From the NCBI GenBank assembly GCA_030144725.1, contig JASKMD010000019.1, positions 911,310 through 975,309 of the forward strand: a stretch of 64,000 nt of DNA. Reading direction: 5' to 3'. Below the pieces are notes generated by a model, which saw nothing but the letters and a program-made list of their open reading frames with translations, was not told the origin of the DNA and searched no databases. This document shows, one piece after another, positions 35,978 to 46,287 of the stretch. Origin of the DNA: Haematococcus lacustris (lineage: Eukaryota; Chlorophyta; Chlorophyceae; Chlamydomonadales; Haematococcaceae). A program made the translations under genes and the position numbers. Numbering within the stretch: position 1 is the stretch's first letter; each line of letters opens with the position of its first letter.

Positions 35978-38073
35978 CTAGTACAGTAGGCCCGTCCCAC
36001 ATCGGACGGACAGAAAGACATGGCTGCAATGCGTGGCTGGGACTGCCGTAAAGCTACAACCTGTTGAAGGCCCAATGCAACATGTTCATAGCATCAACAG
36101 CAAAGCAGTAGTAAAGCAAAGTTAATGTTGTGCCAACATGTCGTTATGCCAATATGTTGTCATGCCATCATGCCAATATGTTGTTACGCCATCATGCCAT
36201 GTTGGTTGTCGGTTGACTGCTGCCCCTGCTGCTGCTGCCCCTCCTACTGCTACCCCTGCTGCTGCCCCTGCTGCTTCTGCCCCTGCTACTGCTACCCCTG
36301 CTGCTGCTGATGATGATGCCGCTGCTGCTGCCCCTGCTGCTGCTGCTGGTGATGATGCCGCTGCTGCTGCCCCTGCTGCTGCCGCCGCCACCGCTGCCGC
36401 TGATGCCGCTGCCGCTGCTGCCGCTGCTGCTGATGCCGCTGCTGCCGCTGACGCTGATGCCCCTGCTGCTCCTGCCCTTGCTGTTGCCTACCGCTGCCTA
36501 CTGCTGCCTTCGGCTGCCCCTGTTGCCCCTGTTGCTGCTGCCCCTGCTACTGCTGCCCCTGCTGCTGCTAGTGATGATGCCGCTGCTGCTGCCCCTACTG
36601 CTGCCGCCGCCGCCGCTGCTGCTGCTGCCGCTGCCGCTGCTGCCGCTGCTGCCCCTGCTGCTGCTGCCCCTGCTGCCCCTGCTGCCGCTGCTGCCCCTGC
36701 TGCCCCTGCTGCTGCTGCCCCTGCTGCTGCTGCCCCTGTTGCTGCTGCCCCTGTTGCTGCTGCCCCTGCTGCTGCTGCCCCTGCTGCTGCTGCCCCTGCT
36801 GCTGCTGCCCCTGTTGCTGCTGCCCCTGCTACTGCTGCCCCTGCTGCTGCTAGTGATGATGCCGCTGCTGCTGCCCCTACTGCTGCCGCCGCCGCCGCTG
36901 CTGCTGCTGCCGCTGCCGCTGCTGCCGCTGCTGCCCCTGCTGCTGCTGCCCCTGCTGCCCCTGCTGCCGCTGCTGCCCCTGCTGCCCCTGCTGCTGCTGC
37001 CCCTGCTGCTGCTGCCCCTGCTGCTGCCGCCGCCGCCGCTGGCGCCGCTGCCGCTGCTGCCGCTGCTGCCCCTGCTGCTGCTGCCCCTGCTGCTGCTGCC
37101 CCTGCTGCTGCTGCCCCTGCTGCTGCTGCTACTGCTGCCCCTGCTACCCCTCTGCTGCTGCTGCCCCTGCTGCTGCTGCCCCTGCTGCTGCTACCCCTGC
37201 TGCTGCTACCCCTGCTGCTGCTGCCCCTGCTGCTGCTGCCCCTACTACTGCTGCCCCTGCTGCTGCTGCCCCTGTTGCTGCTGCCCCTGTTGCTGCTGCC
37301 CCTGCTGCTGCTGCCCCTGCTGCTGCTGCCCCTGCTGCTGCTGCCCCTGCTGCTGCTACCCCTGCTGCTGCTGCCCCTGCTGCTGCTGCCCCTGCTGCTG
37401 CTGCCCCTGCTGCTGCTACCCCTGCTGCTGCTACCCCTGCTGCTGCTGCCCCTGCTGCTGCTGCCCCTGCTGCTGCTGCCCCTGCTGCTGCTGCCCCTGC
37501 TGCTGCTGCCCCTGCTGCTTGCCCTGCTGCTGCCACTGCCGCCGCTGCCGATGCTGTTTGTTGCCGCCGCTGCTGCTGCTGCCCCTGCTGCTAGCCTGGC
37601 TGCTTTTCGAGGCTAGACACCTGCCATCAGGTGCATTAAGGATATGAGGCCACGTCGCGCTGAAGCAGAGGCTGAATATATTTTATACCGTATAGGCAGT
37701 GCGCAAGGTTGACTGCGGCTGTCAGTTCAAAGTGATGGACCAACCTGTGTCATGTTCATCTAGGGCCGGAGCTGTACTCCGCGGGGGTTCGGGGTCTTTG
37801 GTTGACTGAACTGTCGGCTGACGGGCCGGCCAGACCATTCAAAACGAAACATCGCGAGTAGACTCGCTGGCATCTACATTACCAGACCCACTACTCATCT
37901 CTATTTTTAAGGCCTCCAAAATTCAGAACGACTTTCGATCTTACTGCACAGTGAGTCGCGCTCGATTTTTCGATGTACGATGCGGTGTTGAAGTTAGGAG
38001 AGGTTGCACGCAGAATCGCAGGCCATTCCGAGCATATTTTTCATCTTGACCCCCTATTTTTTTTTTATGTAGA
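35978..38073 (-). mobile_element. Non-autonomous Helitron 2
   Basis: On the minus strand it begins TCTACATA (38073) and ends CTAG (35978-35981). The 6-bp-stem hairpin CCGTCC-GATGTG-GGACGG lies ten bases inside the 3' end (35992-36009). The host base is A on the 5' side and T on the 3' side. Removing 35978-38073 gives exactly the uninterrupted sequence of the sister LINE unit at about 33052-33072, so the insertion left no duplication and no footprint. No Rep/helicase is encoded. About 450 bp at the 5' end (37610-38073) is homologous to Helitron 1; most of the rest is minisatellite. Confidence 0.92.
36208..37600. repeat. CTGCTGCTGCCCCTG minisatellite inside Helitron 2
   Basis: Nearly perfect 15-bp units in the right half (37140-37520), mixed 12/15-bp units with CTGCCG elsewhere. 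A block containing TAGTGATGATGCCG at about 36570 recurs 282 bp later at about 36852. Long Ala-, Leu/Pro- and Cys/Pro-rich open frames on both strands are by-products of the repeat. Confidence 0.92.
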
Positions 38074-40916
38074 TAACAAACAAGGTTCCCCCACACACGA
38101 TCCCCAAGCACCCCACCCAAACACAGCGGTCCACACACCCCAAGCAAAGGTCCACACAGCCCAAGCAACCCCCTCCCTTGGACAACGTCAAGACACTCCC
38201 CCACACCAACGCCCTCCACCCTAGCTCTACTCACCTCCCCAGACCCTCCCCACAAACTACCCACACGAGCCTAAGCCCAGCCCCTCGACCTAAAGCCTTA
38301 AACCCTACCCCCAGCACTCGAACCAAGACCACCTAAGCCCCCGGTCCCCTGACACCCAGTCAAACCCCCGAGGCCTAGCCCACCCCACCCAAAGAACGCA
38401 CGAAGCCCCCAGCAGCAACCGTGCAGCTCAGGCTGGCTCGACGGGAAAGGGGACGGGCCACTGCAAGGAGAGGCGAACAAACAGCTCTCCCCCCCCTGCG
38501 CCCTGCCCTCCCCGTACACGTCCAGCACCCACTCCCAGGCTGGGGCCACGGCGGTGCAGGTCAGGAAGGCGTGGGTTAGAGTCTCCAGGCGCCCCGGCTG
38601 GCAGAAGCGGCAAGCGGACGAGCCCGGGGCAGCCGTACCCTTGAGGATGTGGCCCCACAAGGCCCCCACCATGAGGCTGGCGTGAAGCACCCGCAAGGCC
38701 ACGATGACATGCTCCCGGCGAAGGGTGGGGTCTAGCAGCTCCTTCCACACCTCAACACACGGTGACCGGCCTGAACACCCACAGCCAGCTGGTCCACGGT
38801 GTCGGCCCGGGGGGCGGGCAGGGCGATTGCCCGCCTGCCCCCACGCCGCTGCTGGCCCTCTAGCTGCCGCTCAGCCTGCTCGGCCGCCCTCATCTGCGGC
38901 GAGGGTCGCTGGTGCGCCCTGGCGGAGGTGTCAAGCCAACGAGGTGGTTGGCTGCCCTGCACCTCCTCGGGGAGCCGCTCCTCCACATCCCTGCCCTGCT
39001 GTCCCGCTCCCCCGCTGCCCCCTGGCCTGCCACCTGCTGCGCGCTGGCCTCCCACTTGAGCTCCAGCTCCCTTAGGGCTCCATCAGCCACCGCTGCCACC
39101 TCCGGTCCACCCGCTGCCCAGGGCGGGCGCACACCCCTCAGCGCAGGCCACAGGCCCCCACTGGGTGGGTAGAGGGGGTCGGCACTGACGCGCTGGAGCT
39201 GGTGGAGGCGCACCCTGGCATGCTTGACAGAGAAGTCCAGCAGGGTGGTGGTGCCCATGCCCCACACCTGAGGGTCCAACTGCAGGTGAGCCCAGGGGCC
39301 CAAGAGCCACTCCTCCTTAGGCCAGGTGCCAGGCCCCTCGTCAGCTGGGTCGGCAGCCTGCCCTCCTGCCCCGCCCCCTGCACCTCTACGCCCTCCACCT
39401 CCTCCACGCCCTCCCCCCCTGCCACCGCCCCGCTTCCTTGCCCGCCCCCCTCCCCTGCCCCCCCCCTGGCTACTCCTTGATCCTGCCCCTGAGCCTGCTC
39501 CAGCGCCACGTGACGCTGGGCTGGTAGAGGTCGGAGGTGGGTGGCTCGCTCCTCCGGGGTCAGCCTGTAGTTGGGCTTGTTGAGCCGGGCCACCGCTGCT
39601 GGCTCCCAGGCCGCCCCCTCCTCCGCCCAGAAAGCCCCGAGGGGCCCCTGCCCTGTGGGGTCTAGGGGGTAGAGGCGGCCGTTGGGTCCCACCCAGTGGG
39701 AGGGCTGGAGCAGGGGGGTGCGCCTCATCACAAAACCCACCCCTGGCCCAACCCTCAGGCACTCCCACTCCGGCTGTGGAGGCTGCAGGCGGTCCACCAT
39801 GCCCTGCCAGGGCTCGGGGAGGCAAGCCCTGACCAAGTCCGCAGCCCAGCGGGCCTCCCCCTCCAGTTCGGGGCTGTGGAGGGCCTCCCTCACCTGGCGG
39901 ACGTGGGTCCAACCCTGCTCAGCTGCTGCCTCCCTCGCTGCTGGGTTCATGCGGACTTGCCCGTTGTACCACAGCGGCTCCGCTAGCACCGAGAAGAAGG
40001 ACTGGCTAGCCGGGGGCACCGCACGGAACAGCTTGAGCTCAGCCAGGGCCGCCACGTGAGCTTGCAGCCGCGGGCTGATGCCTCGCGAGGGGGGGGCGGT
40101 GGGGTCGGTAATGATCTACGTGCTGAGGTTGTGGGACGGGTCTGCCAGCAGGCTGTGGGTCAGAGGCTGCCAGGGACGAACCCGGGGCGACCAGAGCTGG
40201 TGGCAGCGTAGGAGGCCGCCCCAAGAGGGACTTCCAAGTGGCGCATTGGCACCCCCGCTCGGACAGCTGGGATGACCAATCCCGGCTCCTGCTCCCCACC
40301 CTGCTCCCGCCCGTTCTGCTCTTGTCCTTGCACGGCGCCCTCCCCCACCCCACCCCTGAGCCGCTGATCGCCCTCCTGCCCCTGCCCGCCCCCGTGCTCC
40401 TGCTCGCACGCCTGCCCCTCACCACCCCCTTTCCCCCCGTGAAACCCCGACCTCCCCTCCCTGCCCCCTCGGGGCCAGAGCTTCCCTGATTACCCAGCCC
40501 GGGCTCTGGCTGGGTGCACGGCAGGGCTGAGCTCTTGCTCACACTCAGCGCAGGGCCCCCAGCGGCGCGAAACAGGCCCAGGGCCTCCATCACCACCTTT
40601 ACATCCTGACCCGATCGAGCACCACGATGGCGAGGTCGTCCGCATACTCCTTGGATGGGAGCGCGGGGGCTAGGGCGGCCGTGTGCATGGCCAGAGGGTT
40701 GGAGGGGATGGTGGGGGTGCTGATGCGGCCTGCCAGCTGGAGCGAGCTGAGGTAGCTGATCAGCGGCTGGAGCACGATGCAGCAGTAGAGCGGGGAGGCC
40801 CCGCTGCCGTGCAGCAGCCCCGACGCAAGGGGAAAGCTGTTCGGTGAGGTGGCCATTGACCAGCACCTGGCTCGTGGCCCCCCGGTGCAGCAGCTGAGCC
40901 CACCGCACATGCCCCC

Positions 40917-41821
40917 TTTTCTTTGTTTATGGAGGAGCATTACAAGAGAGTGAGAGTGACTAAAGAAAAGAAGAAAAGAGAGGACTGTAACAAACAAGGT
41001 TCCCCCACACACGATCCCCAAGCACCCCACCCAAACACAGCGGTCCACACACCCCAAGCAAAGGTCCACACAGCCCAAGCAACTACCTCCCTTGGACAAC
41101 GTCAAGACACTCCCCCACACCAACGCCCTCCACCCTAGCTCTACTCACCTCCCCAGACCCTCCCCACAAACTACCCACACGAGCCTAAGCCCAGCCCCTC
41201 GACCTAAAGCCTTAAACCCTACCCCCAGCACTCGAACCAAGACCACCTAAGCCCCCGGTCCCCTGGCACCCAGTCAAACCCCCGAGGCCTAGCCCACCCC
41301 ACCCAAAGAACGCACGAAGCCCCCAGCAGCAACCCTGCAGCTCAGGCTGGCTCGACGGGAAAGGGGACGGGCCACTGCAAGGAGAGGCGAACAAACAGCT
41401 CTCCCCCCCCTGCGCCCTGCCCTCCCCGTACACGTCCAGCACCCACTCCCAGGCTGGGGCCACGGCGGTGCAGGTCAGGAAGGCGTGGGTGAGAGTCTCC
41501 AGGCGCCCCGGCTGGCAGAAGCGGCAAGCGGACGAGCCCGGGGCAGCCGTACCCTTGAGGATGTGGCCCCACAAGGCCCCCACCATGAGGCTGGCGTGAA
41601 GCACCCGCAAGGCCACGATGACATGCTCCCGGCGAAGGGTGGGGTCTAGCAGCTCCTTCCACACCTCAACACACGCTGACCGGCCTGAACACCCACAGCC
41701 AGCTGGTCCACGGTGTCGGCCCGGGGGGCGGGCGGAGCAATTGCCCGCCTGCCCCCACGCCGCTGCTGGCCCTCTAGCTGCCGCTCAGCCTGCTCGGCCG
41801 CCCTCATCTGCGGCGAGGGTC
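40917..41821 (-). pseudogene. LINE unit T4, left part (interrupted by Dualen)
   Basis: 3' UTR and C-terminal coding remnants, including the zinc-knuckle segment at about 41500, with the shared ~490-bp deletion. It breaks off at the Dualen insertion point and resumes at 61568. Confidence 0.85.
41809..41821. repeat. Target-site duplication of Dualen, left copy
   Basis: TGCGGCGAGGGTC, repeated at 61568-61580. LINE unit T4 reads continuously across the site when 41822-61580 is removed. Confidence 0.88.
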
Positions 41822-43175
41822 ACCCCACCTGCAGCCCCATACGCTGACCCACCCACAGCGCCACCTGCCGCCCCCCCAGCTACGGCACCACCTGCTGCCC
41901 CACCTGCCAACCACCACGCCGCCATACCTGCCACCCCACCTGTTGCCTCACCTGCTGCCCCCCCCCCCCCCCCCCTGCCGCTGCACCGGTAGCCCCACCT
42001 ACTGCCCAACCTGCCACCTCCCATGAAGCCCTACCTGCCACCCCACTAGCTGCCTCACCAGCTGCCTCACCAGCCGCCACACCTGTAGCCCCACCTACTA
42101 CCCCACCCACCCCATCGGCAGCCCCACCTGTTGTCCCACCCGCAGCCCCACTTGCTGCTACCTCAGTTGCGGCACCACCTCCTGCCCCACCTGCCACCCC
42201 CCACGCCGCCACACCTGCCACCCCACATACTGTCGTACCAGCTGCCTACACTGTTACCACACCTGCAGCCCCACCTACCGCCTCACATGCCACCTCCCAC
42301 GCAACCCCACCTGCCACCCCACCAACTGCCTCACCAGCTGCCCCACCTGATGCCCCAACGTGCAGGAGGGCGAAGACCCCCTTGGCAAACAATTGCGGGC
42401 ATGGGCATTGGACCGACTGCTCGCAGTGCCCTGCGCACTCACCCTGCAGTGAACAACGCCCTGGGGCCAGCTATCAGTGGCTCGCTAGACATAGGAATGT
42501 AGTAGGAACACCATATAGCAGAAAAGGACGAGTGAGGCTGTGGAATGAGTGGCCTGCACCCCTCACCACCCTGGCACCCCGTTATGGTACTATGCTGCAC
42601 GTCTATGTCGTAGCCCAAGGACCTCATGTAAATGCAAGCAGCCAACAGCGGTACCGGGATGAGACCACCGGCCATGCGCACCACTATACCCCCTCCCACA
42701 CGGGCAGCGTCATCGACCATCAGAATAGGGTAATAGCCCAACTCCTCCTCATTGCGATAGGTACCTACATCCGCAACACAAGCTTCCAACACCGCCACAA
42801 ACCCACAGCTACAGAATCCAAACGATGCCTAAGACGACACCGCAAACGACTAGGCTCCTGTAGAGCCACAATACGAATCATCGGGTACAATCTAATGACG
42901 GGCCTAGACGGCACCCTAGCCGCCTCTAGCTCCCTCTGCAAGCTTTCTAACACATTCTACCTATCCACATATGGAGCTAAGAATGGCCGCCCATACACAG
43001 TCTACCAATACAACAGCACCCTCCATGTCTACGGTTGCTACCAAGCAACACTAGGTGAAAGTAATTGGACCACCTCCACCTTTAACCCCATAGCTGCCGT
43101 ACGGGCTGTCTACGTGGCCTGGCTCTTATTAGCCGCTGGGGATGTTGAAGCTAACCCAGGTCCAGAGGCTAAGCA
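41822..43175 (+). CDS. Dualen N-terminal ORF ending in a 2A motif (5'-truncated, interrupted)
   Basis: Reads from the insertion edge without a start codon. A Pro/Ala-rich region (41822-42360) changes frame across a 16- to 17-base C run near 41960, then continues in one frame to the 2A motif. The middle part (42382-43100) has a Cys/His cluster (CGHGHWTDCSQCPAHSPC) and a region I cannot assign to a family. The last ~20 codons are a hydrophobic stretch followed by GDVEANPGP. The frame is then broken by the 43176-44166 insertion, which adds 24 foreign codons before a stop at 43246. Removing that insertion with one copy of its target duplication rejoins this frame to the protease region without a shift. 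The N-terminal product would be released by ribosome skipping; its role is unknown. Confidence 0.7.
43138..43164 (+). other. 2A ribosome-skipping motif (GDVEANPGP)
   Basis: Codes for G-D-V-E-A-N-P-G-P, matching the D-x-E-x-N-P-G-P core of 2A peptides; the predicted skip is between GGT (43159-43161) and CCA (43162-43164). The preceding residues (AVYVAWLLLAA) are hydrophobic, as upstream of many 2A cores. It sits between the N-terminal region and the protease region of one continuous original frame, which is where a 2A separates proteins. 2A motifs are known in several virus groups and in trypanosome and animal non-LTR retrotransposons. Confidence 0.88.
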
Positions 43176-44166
43176 CTTTACCGTACTCTCCCTTTTGATT
43201 CCCTATCCCGAATCGTTTTTTGTCCTTCGGGAAACCGGGAATGATTAAACAATGTATTTTCCTGGTTATTCGGGAAGTAGTCAAACAATTAGTTGACCTT
43301 GACGAAAGTGCCAGCAATGGACCAGTTTGTGGACCGGGGCATCAGTGCCGCCGACGCAGCTGATAATCTGCACCGCGAGCTCATTATGCACGATGAACAA
43401 TGCTTCCGAATGTCTCTTGATCGTCAAGCGGCAATGATTGAGAAGCGACTACCTGGGACCACTAACTGTGGGCCTTCTCCACGCCTCAATCTTGCCGCAT
43501 CGCCCAGCACACCTCTTGCTCTCGCACGCACCGGCCAGGCGTATGAGAACTGGTGGCAACCTGCTAGGATTCAGCCCACCCTGGGCTGGGCCAGGGGGAG
43601 GCGGGCCAGGCTGGGGCAAAGGCTAGTGCGGCGGGCCAGGGCGGGGTGGCAACTAGGGTGGCTGCTATGCCCCGGGCAAGGTCGAGGGTCACAGGACAGG
43701 CAAGGGTGGCAACCAGGCTGGCAACCATGTCAAGGGGGGAGGCGGCTGGTCATACACGGGCAGCCTGCCAAGGCGGGGTGCTTGCTTTGGCCAAGGCAGC
43801 AAAATGGGTGGCTACAGGAGCACGCAAGTTTGAATGATGCAAGGCATATGATGAGATATGCCGCCACTGCCAGCAGCGGCAGGAGGACCACGACTGTACT
43901 AGCGAGGTTCAGTGCCCCATGTGACGTGGTCAGGTGATAAGGCCACTAGAAGAGAGACCACGACAGTTGACAATGTCAATCATATGATTTTTATGCGAGA
44001 TTATTGGGGCGGGAGGCTTGATTATTTCTATGCACGAAGACGTCCTCAAAACTAACTTTCGACGTACTTTGGCCATCGGGGAACTTGAAACAATAAAAAA
44101 CATGGCTCGGGAATAATATTTTAATTATAGTTTTCGAGGCCTCGGGAATCAAAAGGGAGAGTACGG
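43176..44166. mobile_element. 991-bp terminal-inverted-repeat element in Dualen
   Basis: The left end contains TTACCGTACTCTCCC followed by CTTTTGATTCCC; the right end is its reverse complement (about 24-26 bp). Apparent 6-bp target duplication TAAGCA at 43170-43175 and 44167-44172. Excision restores the Dualen frame. The interior is AT-richer at both ends with a GC-rich centre (43560-43760). A weak frame at 43293-43937 resembles nothing I recognise, so it is probably non-autonomous. The left end has three or four bases more than the right, so the exact edges and superfamily are uncertain. Confidence 0.75.
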
Positions 44167-46287
44167 TAAGCAAGATAAAGATAGCTCCGCGTGCCAGGTA
44201 TACTCCCTGAACAATGCTGCGGGACATGAATGGGTTACCATGCAAGACATAGACAACTTTTACGAGAACAGGCTCCCTCAAATAACTGATCACTTCGAGC
44301 GTGGCGCATGGCTAATGGCAAGAGGAGTGGACGGCTACTCTGACGATGTCATTGAGATGTATTTACGCACCCATTACGGCCTTGCTGTGCAGAGCATTGC
44401 CCAACTTACCCAACCCAGCGACTGGGCTGCTGATAACCTAGGGAACCTTGCTGGCCAGTATGGTACAAACACCTTTTTGTGCAAAAAGCCAGGCCACAGC
44501 ATGGCCATGAAATGCATTAATGGCGCATGGCACCTACTGGACTCCTTGAAAACGACAGCCACACCTCTCTTGCACGTTCCTGCTGCAACCAAGCGGATTA
44601 TGCACCAACTCTTTGTCATCACGCCTAATACCCGCTCACGGGAGCAGATACGCCGATGTGAGGAAAAGGGCATTCAAAACATCATCAGCCATGCGGAACA
44701 AACATGCGACCATGATCGCAACACTACAGGATCCGGCCTTACATATACACAGACCCACAACCCTGCACATCCCTACATGGAAGGGCAACACGAAGAATGC
44801 TGCCTGGTACATGCATTCAACATGGCCATGGGAAAGAAATGCATAGATTACCATGCAGTCATCAGACACTGCAAGGATCTAGCCGAGCACCTACAACATC
44901 TAGCACAAGCAGCACGAGAAGCAGGGCATACAATTCGACCCTTCAATACTGATCACATCTATCACGAGAAAGGCAAGTTCTCGTCTGACACACTGAACCA
45001 CTACCTACACCGCCAACACCATGAGATGCGCACATACCTGCACCCAGCAACAACCTACCTACCAACCCACAGTATCACACCTGAGGTGATCACTACAGCA
45101 ATTGCAAGCACGGGGGCGACACACACCGATGCTGTTATCTTGCTATCACACCACCATGCAACTGTCATTAAACACACACAACAAGGCTGGTACCAGCTGG
45201 ACTCACTCAACCGTGTGCCCAAACCACTCTCCACACCTAACGACTGGGGACGCCTCCAAGGGAACATGCTCACCATCTGCACAGGCAACGTAAAGCACAC
45301 AAGGTTCGTTAGGAGAGAGATCTGGATAGCGGACCCGCTGGAGGCCACCACCGCATCAGCACTAACAGCACACTTTCAAGATCACACGATTGATCTCACC
45401 AACATAGAGGTAGGAGAGATACTCGCCCCACCGCCCGGGACCACCATGGACGCCGACAAGAACCCTACACTAGACACCAAGCGCAGCACTACAGTAGAGG
45501 ACACTCCATCACACGAGGAACCTGCCCGGTCGCGACAGCGCCGGGACATTCCCACTGTTACCCTCCGCCCGCCAGCCCCCTCAGGTACGCCACGTACCAA
45601 TCGACCCACCACGCGGGTCGATACCAACATTGGCCCGTCCGCTAAGCGGGTACGAGCCACCAAGGCACAACGCAACGACACGCACACACAAACCCTCATG
45701 TCCCAATACCTCCGCAAACCCACTACCGGAGCACACTCCACAAGGCTCAACCCCACCATAGCCGAGACACCACAAACCACGCCGGACAATGACTCTTGCA
45801 CGAGCCAACACAATAACCCCCCAACCGAACCGCCCCAAACAACCCACAACAGGCCCCAAACAACCCACAACATCACCCTCACAACCTTCAATGTCAGAGG
45901 CCTATGCAGATCTAGAAACGAGGTCCTAAACCTGGTGCACAAACATAGCCCGGACATCCTGATCCTCACTGAGACTATGACCCAACCCAAGAGCAACAAG
46001 CCTAGCTGTGGCTGGCTGAGGAGGGTTATGCCCAACTACACCGTCCACCGTCACGAAGGACATACACTCGTGGCGAATAAGGCCGAGTCGGCGATTTTAG
46101 GTAAGGGGTACTGCAGATCACTTGGCTCTACGCTCAAGCTGCCAAGCATGGACACCGCATGCTCATTATGCTGCGACACACCCTACGAGCCAGACAACTC
46201 CTACATGCCACCACGGCGCAGCTAACTGCCACCCAGGAAGGACAAGAACTCTACCCTAAGGAAACCAAACTGCTTGGACAACTCATC
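44167..46287 (+). CDS. Dualen tandem cysteine protease and AP-endonuclease (interrupted)
   Basis: Continuous frame to 46225; the native frame enters through the insertion edge at 44167. The first protease module has S-A-C-Q-V-Y-S-L-N-N (Cys near 44192) and a His in PGHSMAM (near 44495) followed by WHLLDS. The second has HEECCLVHAFN (Cys near 44798) and a His in HHHATVI (near 45155) followed by WYQLDS. The C...H...W-x-L-D-S spacing resembles Josephin/papain-like deubiquitinases; the first copy looks more degenerate. After a Thr/Pro-rich linker an exonuclease-endonuclease-phosphatase domain starts near 45884 (LTTFNVRGL, ILTETMT). Around 46100-46150 homology seems to shift frame and runs on to the gypsy insertion at 46288, so the AP-endonuclease is incomplete. 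Confidence 0.78.

Larger units (their letters stand above)
35907..40916 (-). pseudogene. 2,914-bp LINE unit T3, split by Helitron 2
   Basis: Consists of 35907-35977 plus 38074-40916, 2,914 bp in all, with the same ends and the same two internal deletions as T2. The best-preserved piece is a post-RT open stretch at 38890-40055. Not functional. Confidence 0.85.

Noticed and set aside
43293..43937. 214-codon frame within the TIR element as a transposase
   Set aside because: No catalytic motif or zinc finger visible; the second half is GC-rich repeat-like sequence.
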